From Nocardioides albertanoniae (GTDB lineage Bacteria > Actinomycetota > Actinomycetes > Propionibacteriales > Nocardioidaceae): a stretch of DNA of 64,000 nucleotides. Each line of letters begins with the position of its first letter. Position 1 is the stretch's first letter. Below, one piece after another: positions 7,551-14,439 of the stretch. Made by a program: the position numbers and the translations under genes. Under the pieces are notes generated by a model, which saw nothing but the letters and a program-made list of their open reading frames with translations, did not search any database and was not told where the DNA came from. Location of the stretch: the NCBI RefSeq assembly GCF_006716315.1, contig NZ_VFOV01000001.1, positions 4,542,501-4,606,500 on the forward strand, read 5' to 3'.

Positions 7551-7820
7551 ATGTGCCGCAACATCCGCCCGCTCCACAACTTCGAGCCGCCCGCCACCAA
7601 CGACGAGGTCGCCGCCGCCGCCCTTCAGTTCGTACGCAAGGTGAGCGGCACCACGAAGCCGTCTGCCGCCAACCAGGAGGCCTTCGACCACGCCGTCGCC
7701 GAGATCGCCCACATCACCCGGCATCTTCTCGACGACCTGGTCACCAACGCGCCCAAGAAGAACCGCGAGGTCGAGGCCGCCAAGCGCCGGGCCCGCGCCG
7801 AGGGCAGGTACGCCTCTTGA
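7551..7820 (+). CDS. DUF2277 family protein
   Basis: 89 residues, starting MCRNIRPLHNFEPPATNDEV and ending in a basic stretch KKNREVEAAKRRARAEG. This is the typical whole-length DUF2277 protein: cytosolic, all-helical by look, no known function. ATG 7551 lies seven bases after a TACCGT box (7538-7543) and lacks a Shine-Dalgarno, so the mRNA is probably leaderless. Its stop overlaps the likely TTG start of the sirtuin gene (TTGA), so the two are translated together. Confidence 0.85.
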   Translation: MCRNIRPLHNFEPPATNDEVAAAALQFVRKVSGTTKPSAANQEAFDHAVAEIAHITRHLLDDLVTNAPKKNREVEAAKRRARAEGRYAS

Positions 7821-8692
7821 CCCTGGGGGCGCCCGCCGAGGCCAGCAGCTACGCCGCGGCGATGGCACTCCTCGAAGACCGACCGCTCGTGGTGCTGACC
7901 GGGGCAGGCGTCTCGACCGACTCGGGCATCCCCGACTATCGCAGTCCCGGCAGCCCGGCACGGCAGCCGATGACCTATCAGCAGTTCATCTCCGGACCGC
8001 AGGAGCGGCAGCGCTACTGGGCCCGCAGCCACCTCGGTTGGCGGCGGATGGGCAACGCGACACCCAACGCCGGCCACCGGGCGGTCGCGGCGATCGACCC
8101 CGACCTGCTGATCACCCAGAACGTCGACGGGCTGCACGAGCAGGCGGCGCCCTCGCCGGCGGCGAACCGACGGATCGTGCCGCTGCACGGTCGGGTGGCC
8201 GACGTCATCTGCCTGTCGTGTCGCACGGTGAGCGCACGCCGCGATCTCCAGGCGCGCATGGAGCCGCTCAACGTCGGCTGGGCCGAGGCGCACGCCGACG
8301 TGGAGACCCGGCCCGACGGTGACGTCGCCCTCGAGGAGACCGCGGACTTCGTGGTGCCCGACTGCGAGATCTGCGGCGGGATCCTCAAACCCGACGTCGT
8401 CTTCTTCGGCGAGAACGTGCCCAAGGACCGGGTCGCCCGGTGCACGGACGCGGTCGACGCACTGGCCACGTGCGACGGGGCGCTGCTCGTCGCCGGCTCC
8501 AGCCTGACGGTGATGAGCGGCTACCGGTTCGTACGCCGCGCCGCGAAGGCCGCGACCCCGGTCGTCATCGTCAACCGGGGCGCCACCAGGGGTGACGCGG
8601 AAGCGGCGTACAAGCTCGAGACCGGCACCAGCGAGTTCCTCGCCGATCTGGCCTCGCGCCGAGACTCACGCCCAGAATCAAGCAGAGCGTGA
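7817..8692 (+). CDS. NAD-dependent protein deacylase, Sir2 family
   Basis: Removes acyl groups from lysines using NAD+. 291 residues with the full set of sirtuin motifs: GAGVSTDSGIPDYRS (NAD binding), TQNVDGLH, catalytic His in VPLHGRV, two zinc CxxC pairs (CLSC and CEIC), KPDVVFFGENVP, and VAGSSLTVMSGYRF. The GAGVST...PDYR form resembles the SIRT4-like class II group. Start TTG 7817 is chosen for its TTGA overlap with the DUF2277 stop; ATG 7862 would leave a shorter but still complete domain. Confidence 0.9.
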   Translation: MTLGAPAEASSYAAAMALLEDRPLVVLTGAGVSTDSGIPDYRSPGSPARQPMTYQQFISGPQERQRYWARSHLGWRRMGNATPNAGHRAVAAIDPDLLITQNVDGLHEQAAPSPAANRRIVPLHGRVADVICLSCRTVSARRDLQARMEPLNVGWAEAHADVETRPDGDVALEETADFVVPDCEICGGILKPDVVFFGENVPKDRVARCTDAVDALATCDGALLVAGSSLTVMSGYRFVRRAAKAATPVVIVNRGATRGDAEAAYKLETGTSEFLADLASRRDSRPESSRA

Positions 8693-8944
8693 CTCGGCCA
8701 GGCTCGACATGCGCCCGGCGGCCTCGTCGACGGAGAGTCTGGCACCGATGAAGAAGTGGTAGACCGGGCCCTCGTCGATCAGCAGCACCTTGGCGCTGTG
8801 GAAGTCTCCACCGAGGTCGGTGAGCACGATCTCCTCACCGCGCTCGAGATGGCGGGTCAGACCGGTGTCAGTGTGATGGACGGCAACTGGGCGGAACGTC
8901 TCGTCCAGCTCGCGACCACGAGCGGGCAGATGAACGACCTCCAT
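8678..8944 (-). CDS. Hypothetical 88-residue protein
   Basis: Not recognised. It reads MEVVHLPARGRELDETFRPV and then a compact beta-rich stretch with LERGEEIVLTDLGGDFHSAKVLL and YHFFIGARLSVDEAA. No membrane segment, no cysteine. ATG 8944 has a strong Shine-Dalgarno (GGAGGGGAG) seven bases upstream, which supports it being expressed. Its last 15 bases overlap the end of the convergent sirtuin gene. Confidence 0.65.
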   Translation of the reverse strand: MEVVHLPARGRELDETFRPVAVHHTDTGLTRHLERGEEIVLTDLGGDFHSAKVLLIDEGPVYHFFIGARLSVDEAAGRMSSLAESRSA

Positions 8945-9171
8945 AGAGCTCTCCCCTCCGGAGACCCCCGCAAGTCTCGACATGACAACTGCTGAAGCCA
9001 GATCGATGAACTGGTCCTCAGCAGGCCGCGCACGTCAAACATAAGCATCTAGGACCTAATCGGTCCAGAGTCATGTGCCAGATTCTGCCGACGTCGAGAT
9101 AATTTCACCGGACGTTGCACACGTAGGCCCGACGTTGCCCCGTCGGAGCCGATTCGTGGGGCCGAGAGAGC

Positions 9172-9858
9172 TCAGAGAGCCTTGACGAAGATGTGGTCGG
9201 CGGCCTCGGGGATGATCTCGGCCGTCTCGCCGCCGGAGCCGAGCATGACCCCGTCGGCGGTCGCCATGATCGCGACCGTCTGGTCGGGGGTCGCACCGAC
9301 CCGGCGCAGCGCGCTCATCAACGACTCGTCCTTCTGCATCTCCTCGGAGATGCGGCGCACCAGCACGGTGACGCGCTCGGCGCCGGCCGCGGCGGTGAGC
9401 GACTGGACACCGGCCATGAAGTCTTCACCGGTGGCCTTGCCGCCGAGCTCGTCGAGACCGGGGATCGGGTTGCCGTAGGGGGACTCGGTCGGGTCGCCGA
9501 GGAGATCGAGCAGGCGCTTCTCGACGGTCTCCGACATGACGTGCTCCCAGCGGCACGCCTCCTCGTGGACGAGCTCCCAGTCGAGACCGATGACGTCGGT
9601 GAGCAGGCGCTCGGCGAGACGGTGCTTGCGCATCACCCGGGTGGCCAGACGGTGGCCCTCGTCGGTGAGCTGCAGGTGACGGTCGCCCTCGACGGTGAGC
9701 AGGCCGTCTCGCTCCATCCGGGCGACGGTCTGGGAGACCGTGGGGCCCGACTGGTGGAGACGCTCCGCGATGCGAGCGCGCAGCGGGATGATCCCCTCTT
9801 CGACCAGCTCGTAGATGGTGCGAAGGTACATCTCAGTGGTGTCGATGAGATCGCTCAC
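9172..9858 (-). CDS. ideR: Iron-dependent repressor, DtxR/IdeR family
   Basis: Fe(II)-activated DNA-binding repressor of iron uptake and storage. 228 residues: winged helix (DTTEMYLRTIYELVEEG, then SGPTVSQTVARMERDGLL), dimerisation/metal domain with HEEACRWEHVMSE, which holds the Cys, Glu and His ligands of the main metal site, and a C-terminal SH3-like region. All three domains are present at IdeR-like length. No gene for iron uptake adjoins it, and no clear 19-bp iron box was seen in the upstream gap. Confidence 0.9.
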   Translation of the reverse strand: MSDLIDTTEMYLRTIYELVEEGIIPLRARIAERLHQSGPTVSQTVARMERDGLLTVEGDRHLQLTDEGHRLATRVMRKHRLAERLLTDVIGLDWELVHEEACRWEHVMSETVEKRLLDLLGDPTESPYGNPIPGLDELGGKATGEDFMAGVQSLTAAAGAERVTVLVRRISEEMQKDESLMSALRRVGATPDQTVAIMATADGVMLGSGGETAEIIPEAADHIFVKAL

Positions 9859-9953
9859 GAATTAATCCTACGTCCTCGCATAAGTAAAACCGAACCAGGC
9901 AGAAACCGCCCCCGACGACGTCGCCCTGCCCACGAGACCACGCTTGCGATCCC

Positions 9954-10439
9954 TTACGGGCCCTCGTGCTCGAGGGCCTCGTTGTATCTGGCCAGCATAC
10001 CGCCGAGTGCATCGATCTCGTCGGGGCTCCAGTCGGCGAGGCGGTCCTCGAAACGTACGCGACGCTCTCGTGTCACCCGGTCGAGCCCCTGGCGCGCCTC
10101 GTCGGTCACCGAGACGAGGCTGGCCCGGCCGTCGTCGGGATCGGGATGACGCTCGAGCAGGCCGAGGTCGGTCATCGACTGCACCGTCCGGCTGACCGCG
10201 CCCTTGTCGAAACCGAGGCCGTCGACCAGGGCCGAAGCCCGCACCGGACCGTGCTCGGCGACCCAGGTCAGCATCAGGTAGCCACCGGGCGGAAGGTCGG
10301 GGTGAAGCATCCGGCCGCGGGCACGCAGCACGCGCTTGCCACGCCACAGGAGCACCCCGATCTCCGCCTCGAGCCGGCTCAGCGACTCGTCGCGGATCTC
10401 CGCACCGCCACCGTCACCGGGCTTGTCCGTGGAGCTCAT
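9954..10439 (-). CDS. MarR family transcriptional regulator
   Basis: 161 residues with the MarR winged helix: an N-terminal helical region, GYLMLTWVAEHGPVRASALVDGLGFDKGAVSRTVQSM (recognition helix) and the wing RHPDPDDGRASLVSVTDEG-like stretch. It is encoded directly after the MFS pump, with ATGA overlap (10436-10439), so it is cotranscribed with its likely target. Two GTTG-N7/8-CAAC sites overlap the pump promoter at 12092-12139 and are the natural candidate operators. Ligand unknown. Confidence 0.88.
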   Translation of the reverse strand: MSSTDKPGDGGGAEIRDESLSRLEAEIGVLLWRGKRVLRARGRMLHPDLPPGGYLMLTWVAEHGPVRASALVDGLGFDKGAVSRTVQSMTDLGLLERHPDPDDGRASLVSVTDEARQGLDRVTRERRVRFEDRLADWSPDEIDALGGMLARYNEALEHEGP

Positions 10440-12067
10440 CGCCGGACGGCTCCCCCGGTCTCGAGCTCGGCGGTGACCTCAGGGGCGGCGGCGTCGACGA
10501 GCACGTCGTCGTTGGTGGTCTTGAGCGGGACCTCCTTGATGGCCACGATCGCGACCAGCGCGATCAGCGCACACGGGAGGGCCACCAGGAACAGGTCGGC
10601 GGTGGCGACGGCGAAAGCGTGCTCGTAGAGGGTCTGCATAGCGCTCGGCATGCTAGTCGGGTCGGCGAGGCCGCCACCCTGGAGGGCCTCGAGCTCGGCG
10701 GGCGTGACCTTGCCGCTGGCGACCAGCTCGGGGACGCCGTCGCTGATGACGTCCTCGACACGGTGGGAGAGCACGGCACCGAGCGCCGCGATGCCCATCG
10801 AGCCGCCCATCGACCGGAAGAAGGCGACGACGGACGACCCGGCGCCCATGTCCTTGTTGGCGAGGTTGTTCTGCACGGCGAGCACGAGGTTCTGGTTGGT
10901 CGCACCGACGCCGAGGCCGACGACGGCCATGAACGCACCGACCACGGCGATGTTGGTCTGCTCGTCGATGGTGCTGAGCAGGAAGAGGCCGATGGGCAGC
11001 ATGATGCCGCCGAAGACCAGGTAGCGCTTCCAGTGGCCGGTGGCGCTGATCAGGCGACCGGTGACCATCCCGGCACCGGAGAGCCCGAGCACCATGCAGA
11101 TCGACATCAGGCCGGCGTGGGTCGGCGTCATGCCGCGCGCGGTCTGGAAGTACTGCTGCAGGTAGACGGTCGCGCCGAACATCCCGGCGCCGACGAAGAA
11201 CGAGGCGATGGTGGCGAGCACCATGGTGCGGTCGCGGAAGAGCCGCAGCGGGATGATCGGCTCCGTGGCATACCTGCCCTCGACCAGGATCGCGAGAGCG
11301 AGCACCACGACGCTGCCGGCAACCAGGGCGTACGAGGTCAGCGAGGTCCACTCGAAGGAGCTGCCGCCCAGGGTGACCCAGATCAGCAGCATCGAGACGC
11401 CGGCCACCAGCAGGAACGCGCCGAGGTAGTCGATGCTGACCTCGCGGCGCACCTGCGGGAGGTGGAGGGTCTTCTGGAGCAGCACGAACGCGACCACGGC
11501 GAACGGCACACCGACGTAGAAGACGCCCGGCCAGCCGAACGGGGAGTCGACGATCACGCCGCCGACGAGCGGCCCGATCACGGTGGCCAGCGCGAAGACC
11601 GCGCCGATGTAGCCCGAGTAGCGGCCGCGCTCACGCGGGGAGACGATCGTCGCGATGATCACCTGGATCAGGGCGACGATGCCGCCCATGCCGAGGCCGG
11701 CGATGACGCGGCCGGTGATGATCACCGGCATCGACGGCGCCAGCCCACAGATCGCCGAGCCGAGGATGAACAGACCCAGCGCGGCCTGGACCAGCACCTT
11801 CTTGTTGTAGAGGTCGGCGAGCTTGCCCCAGATCGGCGTGGTCGCGGTCATCGCCAGCATGCTCGAGACGACGATCCAGGTGTAGCCACCCTGAGTGCCG
11901 CCGAGGTCGGTGACGATCCGCGGCAGGGCGTTGGCGACCGACGTGCTGGACAACATGGCGACGAAGAGCGCCATCAGGAGGCCGGAGAGCACCTCCATGA
12001 TCTGACGGTGGGTCATCTGCGGGGCCGCGGTGGCCTGCGACGACGACTGGGGCGAAGACTCTGACAA
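10436..12067 (-). CDS. MFS drug efflux transporter, DHA2 (14-TM, EmrB/QacA) type
   Basis: Proton-driven exporter of the inner membrane, about 543 residues with roughly 14 hydrophobic segments. Motif A is seen as GKLADLYNKKVLVQ, motif C in the TM5 region as GPLVGGVIVDSPFGW, and ALPRIVTDLGG marks the D1 region. Several in-frame starts exist: the TTG at 12106 would lie upstream of the predicted transcription start (about 12102), so TTG 12067 or TTG 12085 is preferred. Expression is likely to be controlled by the downstream MarR gene and by the leader at 12207-12372. Substrate unknown. Confidence 0.88.
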   Translation of the reverse strand: MSESSPQSSSQATAAPQMTHRQIMEVLSGLLMALFVAMLSSTSVANALPRIVTDLGGTQGGYTWIVVSSMLAMTATTPIWGKLADLYNKKVLVQAALGLFILGSAICGLAPSMPVIITGRVIAGLGMGGIVALIQVIIATIVSPRERGRYSGYIGAVFALATVIGPLVGGVIVDSPFGWPGVFYVGVPFAVVAFVLLQKTLHLPQVRREVSIDYLGAFLLVAGVSMLLIWVTLGGSSFEWTSLTSYALVAGSVVVLALAILVEGRYATEPIIPLRLFRDRTMVLATIASFFVGAGMFGATVYLQQYFQTARGMTPTHAGLMSICMVLGLSGAGMVTGRLISATGHWKRYLVFGGIMLPIGLFLLSTIDEQTNIAVVGAFMAVVGLGVGATNQNLVLAVQNNLANKDMGAGSSVVAFFRSMGGSMGIAALGAVLSHRVEDVISDGVPELVASGKVTPAELEALQGGGLADPTSMPSAMQTLYEHAFAVATADLFLVALPCALIALVAIVAIKEVPLKTTNDDVLVDAAAPEVTAELETGGAVRR

Positions 12068-12091
12068 GTGACGACCGGCTCTCAAGAATTG

Positions 12092-12139
12092 GTTGACGAA
12101 CAGCAACTAATATACGCCGGGTTAGTTGCGATCTACAAC
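12092..12139. promoter_or_regulatory. MFS-marR promoter with paired MarR-type operators
   Basis: On the minus strand, TTGTAG (12138-12133) and TATATT (12114-12109) are 18 bp apart and form a good sigma-70 type promoter. Two short palindromes overlap it: GTTGACGAACAGCAAC at 12092-12107 and GTTGCGATCTACAAC at 12125-12139, both GTTG-N7/8-CAAC. One covers the start site, the other the -35 box, and GCAACTAA/TTAGTTGC also pair across the centre. MarR binding there would block transcription. Confidence 0.65.
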
Positions 12140-12149
12140 TTGTCATCGG

Positions 12150-12198
12150 TCACATCGGTCGCCCATCGGTCGCCCATCGGTCGCCCACGGGTCGCCCG
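12150..12198. repeat. 11-bp tandem repeat (ATCGGTCGCCC)
   Basis: Three exact or near-exact copies of ATCGGTCGCCC follow each other, then a fourth changed copy (ACGGGTCGCCC); a partial copy ATCGGTCAC precedes them. It sits between the leader hairpin and the MFS promoter. It does not encode anything recognisable. Confidence 0.7.
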
Positions 12199-12206
12199 AA
12201 ATGGGA

Positions 12207-12265
12207 CGACCCGCAGGCGGGCCTCTGGCCAACCCGGTGGATGAGTCCGGTACGCCTGCGGGTCG
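12207..12265 (-). terminator. Leader hairpin (candidate attenuator terminator)
   Basis: CGACCCGCAGGCG at 12207-12219 is the exact inverse of 12253-12265, 13 perfect GC-rich pairs with a 33-nt loop. On the minus strand it is followed by GTCCCATTT, only a weak U tract. It lies downstream of the 12-codon leader ORF and upstream of the MFS gene, which is where a leader terminator would be. Confidence 0.5.
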
Positions 12266-12313
12266 GGTGGCTGCTGTTGGATTGCCAGCCCACATCCCTC
12301 GTTGGGGGCGCTG

Positions 12314-12352
12314 CTAGCGAGCAGCCACCTCACGCATCCAATCGTTCTTCAT
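12314..12352 (-). CDS. 12-residue leader peptide of the MFS/MarR unit
   Basis: ATG 12352 to TAG 12314 encodes MKNDWMREVAAR. It is preceded at 12359-12372 by AAAGGAGGTGATCC, complementary to nearly the whole 3' end of 16S rRNA, far stronger than any other ribosome site in the window. Codons 8-11 contain GGTGGCTGCT (12329-12320), which is the exact inverse of 12275-12266 directly beside the leader hairpin. A gene this short with so strong a start is best read as a regulatory uORF. A candidate promoter lies just upstream. Confidence 0.6.
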   Translation of the reverse strand: MKNDWMREVAAR

Positions 12353-12385
12353 CTGATCGGATCACCTCCTTTCCCGTGTGCCTCA

Positions 12386-12415
12386 ACGGTAGGCGTCTGG
12401 GGGTGGCGGGTTCAA
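12386..12415 (-). promoter_or_regulatory. Candidate promoter of the leader ORF
   Basis: TTGAAC (12415-12410), an 18-bp spacer and TACCGT (12391-12386) fit an actinobacterial housekeeping promoter. Transcription would begin near 12379, about 27 nt before the leader ATG, after the end of the ABC transporter gene at 12442. Confidence 0.5.
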
Positions 12416-12441
12416 AGGGTTTATTTCACGGAGCGATCAGC

Positions 12442-14439
12442 TCATGCGGTCGCCGGCTCCTCCTCCACGATCGCGTGCCGGAACTGCGACCGGTAGAGCT
12501 CGGCGTAGGCGCCCTCCGCCTCGAGCAGCTCGGCGTGGTTGCCCTGCTCGACGATCGCGCCGTCACGCATGACCAGGATCAGGTCGGCGTCGCGGATCGT
12601 GGAGAGCCGGTGGGCGATCACGAACGACGTACGGTCCGAGCGAAGCGCGGCCATCGCGTGCTGCAGCAGCAGCTCGGTGCGGGTGTCGACCGACGAGGTG
12701 GCTTCGTCGAGGATCAGCAGCGACGGCTCGGCGAGGAAGGCTCGCGCGATGGTGACCAGCTGCCGCTCGCCGGCGGAGAGGTTGCCGCCGCCGTCTGTGA
12801 TCAGGGTGTCGTAGCCGTCGGGCAGCGAGTGCACGAACCGGTCGACGTACGTCGCGGTGGCTGCCTCCAGCACCTCCTCCTCGGTGGCTGACGGCCGCCC
12901 GTAGAGGATGTTGTCGCGGATCGTGCCCTCGAAGAGCCAGGTGTCCTGGAGCACCGTGCCGGTGCGGGCACGCAGGTCGGAGCGCGGGATCGAGGCGATG
13001 TCGGCGCCGTCGAGAGTGATCCGGCCGCTGTCGAGCTCGTAGAACCGCATGATCAGGTTGACCAGCGTCGTCTTGCCGGCACCTGTCGGACCGACGATCG
13101 CCACGGTCTGACCCGGACGGGCCACCAGGGAGAGATCCTCGATGAGCGGCTTGTGCTCGTCGTAGGAGAACGAGACGTGCTCGAAGCGGACCTCACCGGC
13201 ACCGGCGCCCCCGGTGCGCGGGGCGCCGGCGTCGGGCGACTCCTCCTCGGCGTCGAGGAGCTCGAAGACCCGCTCGGCCGAGGCGACGCCCGACTGGAGC
13301 AGGTTCATCATCGAGGCGAGGGTGGTGATCGGCTGGGTGAACTGCCGCGAGTACTGGACGAACGCCTGCAGCTCGCCCAGGCTCAGCGCTCCGCTCGCGA
13401 CGCGGAGCGAGCCGACCACGCAGACCACCACGAACATGAGGTTGCCGACGAACATCATCAGCGGCATCAGGATCCCGCTGATGAACTGGGCCTTGAAGGC
13501 CGCGCCGAAGAGCTTGTCGTTCTCCTCGGCGAACGTCTTCTCGACCTCCTCCTGGCGGCCGAAGACCTTGACCAGGTCGTGGCCGGAGAAGGTCTCCTCG
13601 ATGTGACCGTTGAGCTTGCCGGTGTGACGCCACTGGGCCACGAACTGACCCTGCGACCGCTTCATCACCGTGCGCGTGACGAGCACCGAGACCGGCACCG
13701 CGAGCAGCGCGATCAGAGCAAGCACCGGGCTGATCCAGAACATCATGAACAAGACCGTGACCAGCGTGAACAGCGCGGTCAGCACCTGGCTGAACGTCTG
13801 CTGCAGCGTCTGGCTGATGTTGTCGATGTCGTTGGTGACCCGGCTGAGCAGCTCGCCGCGGGGCTGCTTGTCGAAGTAGGACAGCGGCACGCTGTGCACC
13901 TTCTTCTCGACGTCCTCACGCAGGCCCTTCACGGTGCCTTGTACGACCGAGTTGAGGATCCAGCCCTGCACGAAGGAGAGCAGCGACGCGACCAGGTAGA
14001 CGACGAGCACGATCGCCAGCGCGTTGCGCAGCGCGTCGAAGTCGACGCCCTGCCCCGGGGTGACGTAGTCCATCCCCGAGAGCATGTCGGCGAGCTTGTC
14101 GTCACCCTTCGCACGCAGACCCTCGACGGCCTCCTCCTGGGTGACTCCAGCGGGCAGCTCCTTGGAGAAGATGCCGCCGAAGATGATGTTGGTGGCCTTG
14201 CCGAGCAGCCACGGGCCGAGCGACATCAGCGTCACGCTGACCGCGGCCAGGACGATCGTCACCACGGCGTGCACCTTGAACGGCGCCATCCGGCGCAGCA
14301 GGCGCTTGGCCGAGGGACCGAAGCTCATCGCCTTGTCGCCGACCGAGCCACCGGCGCCCATCCCGGGCCCGCCGGGACGTACGATCCGCTCGGTCTTCTT
14401 CATCTGGCCGTTCTCCTGGCCGCTCTTCTGGTCGCTCAT
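12442..14439 (-). CDS. ABC exporter half-transporter, canonical-site subunit (Rv1272c/Rv1273c type)
   Basis: 665 residues: a type IV exporter membrane domain of six segments (about 50-380) and a nucleotide-binding domain with Walker A GPTGAGKTT, Q-loop VLQDTWLF, Walker B LLILDEATSSVD with the catalytic Glu, and switch His in FVIAHRLSTI. Its signature motif is altered to NLSAGERQL instead of LSGGQ. It pairs with the half-transporter just upstream (ATGA overlap at 14436-14439): this subunit supplies the working Walker B and His, the partner supplies a normal signature. Likely a multidrug or lipid exporter. Confidence 0.9.
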   Translation of the reverse strand: MSDQKSGQENGQMKKTERIVRPGGPGMGAGGSVGDKAMSFGPSAKRLLRRMAPFKVHAVVTIVLAAVSVTLMSLGPWLLGKATNIIFGGIFSKELPAGVTQEEAVEGLRAKGDDKLADMLSGMDYVTPGQGVDFDALRNALAIVLVVYLVASLLSFVQGWILNSVVQGTVKGLREDVEKKVHSVPLSYFDKQPRGELLSRVTNDIDNISQTLQQTFSQVLTALFTLVTVLFMMFWISPVLALIALLAVPVSVLVTRTVMKRSQGQFVAQWRHTGKLNGHIEETFSGHDLVKVFGRQEEVEKTFAEENDKLFGAAFKAQFISGILMPLMMFVGNLMFVVVCVVGSLRVASGALSLGELQAFVQYSRQFTQPITTLASMMNLLQSGVASAERVFELLDAEEESPDAGAPRTGGAGAGEVRFEHVSFSYDEHKPLIEDLSLVARPGQTVAIVGPTGAGKTTLVNLIMRFYELDSGRITLDGADIASIPRSDLRARTGTVLQDTWLFEGTIRDNILYGRPSATEEEVLEAATATYVDRFVHSLPDGYDTLITDGGGNLSAGERQLVTIARAFLAEPSLLILDEATSSVDTRTELLLQHAMAALRSDRTSFVIAHRLSTIRDADLILVMRDGAIVEQGNHAELLEAEGAYAELYRSQFRHAIVEEEPATA

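Noticed and set aside
8945..9171. GGACC-TAATC-GGTCC and repeated CGACGTTGC as operator candidates
   Set aside because: Short and imperfect, with no match to the adjacent IdeR's expected box; could easily be chance.
12359..12372. GGATCACCTCCTTT on the plus strand, identical to the 3' end of 16S rRNA
   Set aside because: No other 16S sequence surrounds it. On the minus strand it is the anti-16S complement and works as a Shine-Dalgarno before the 12-codon ORF.
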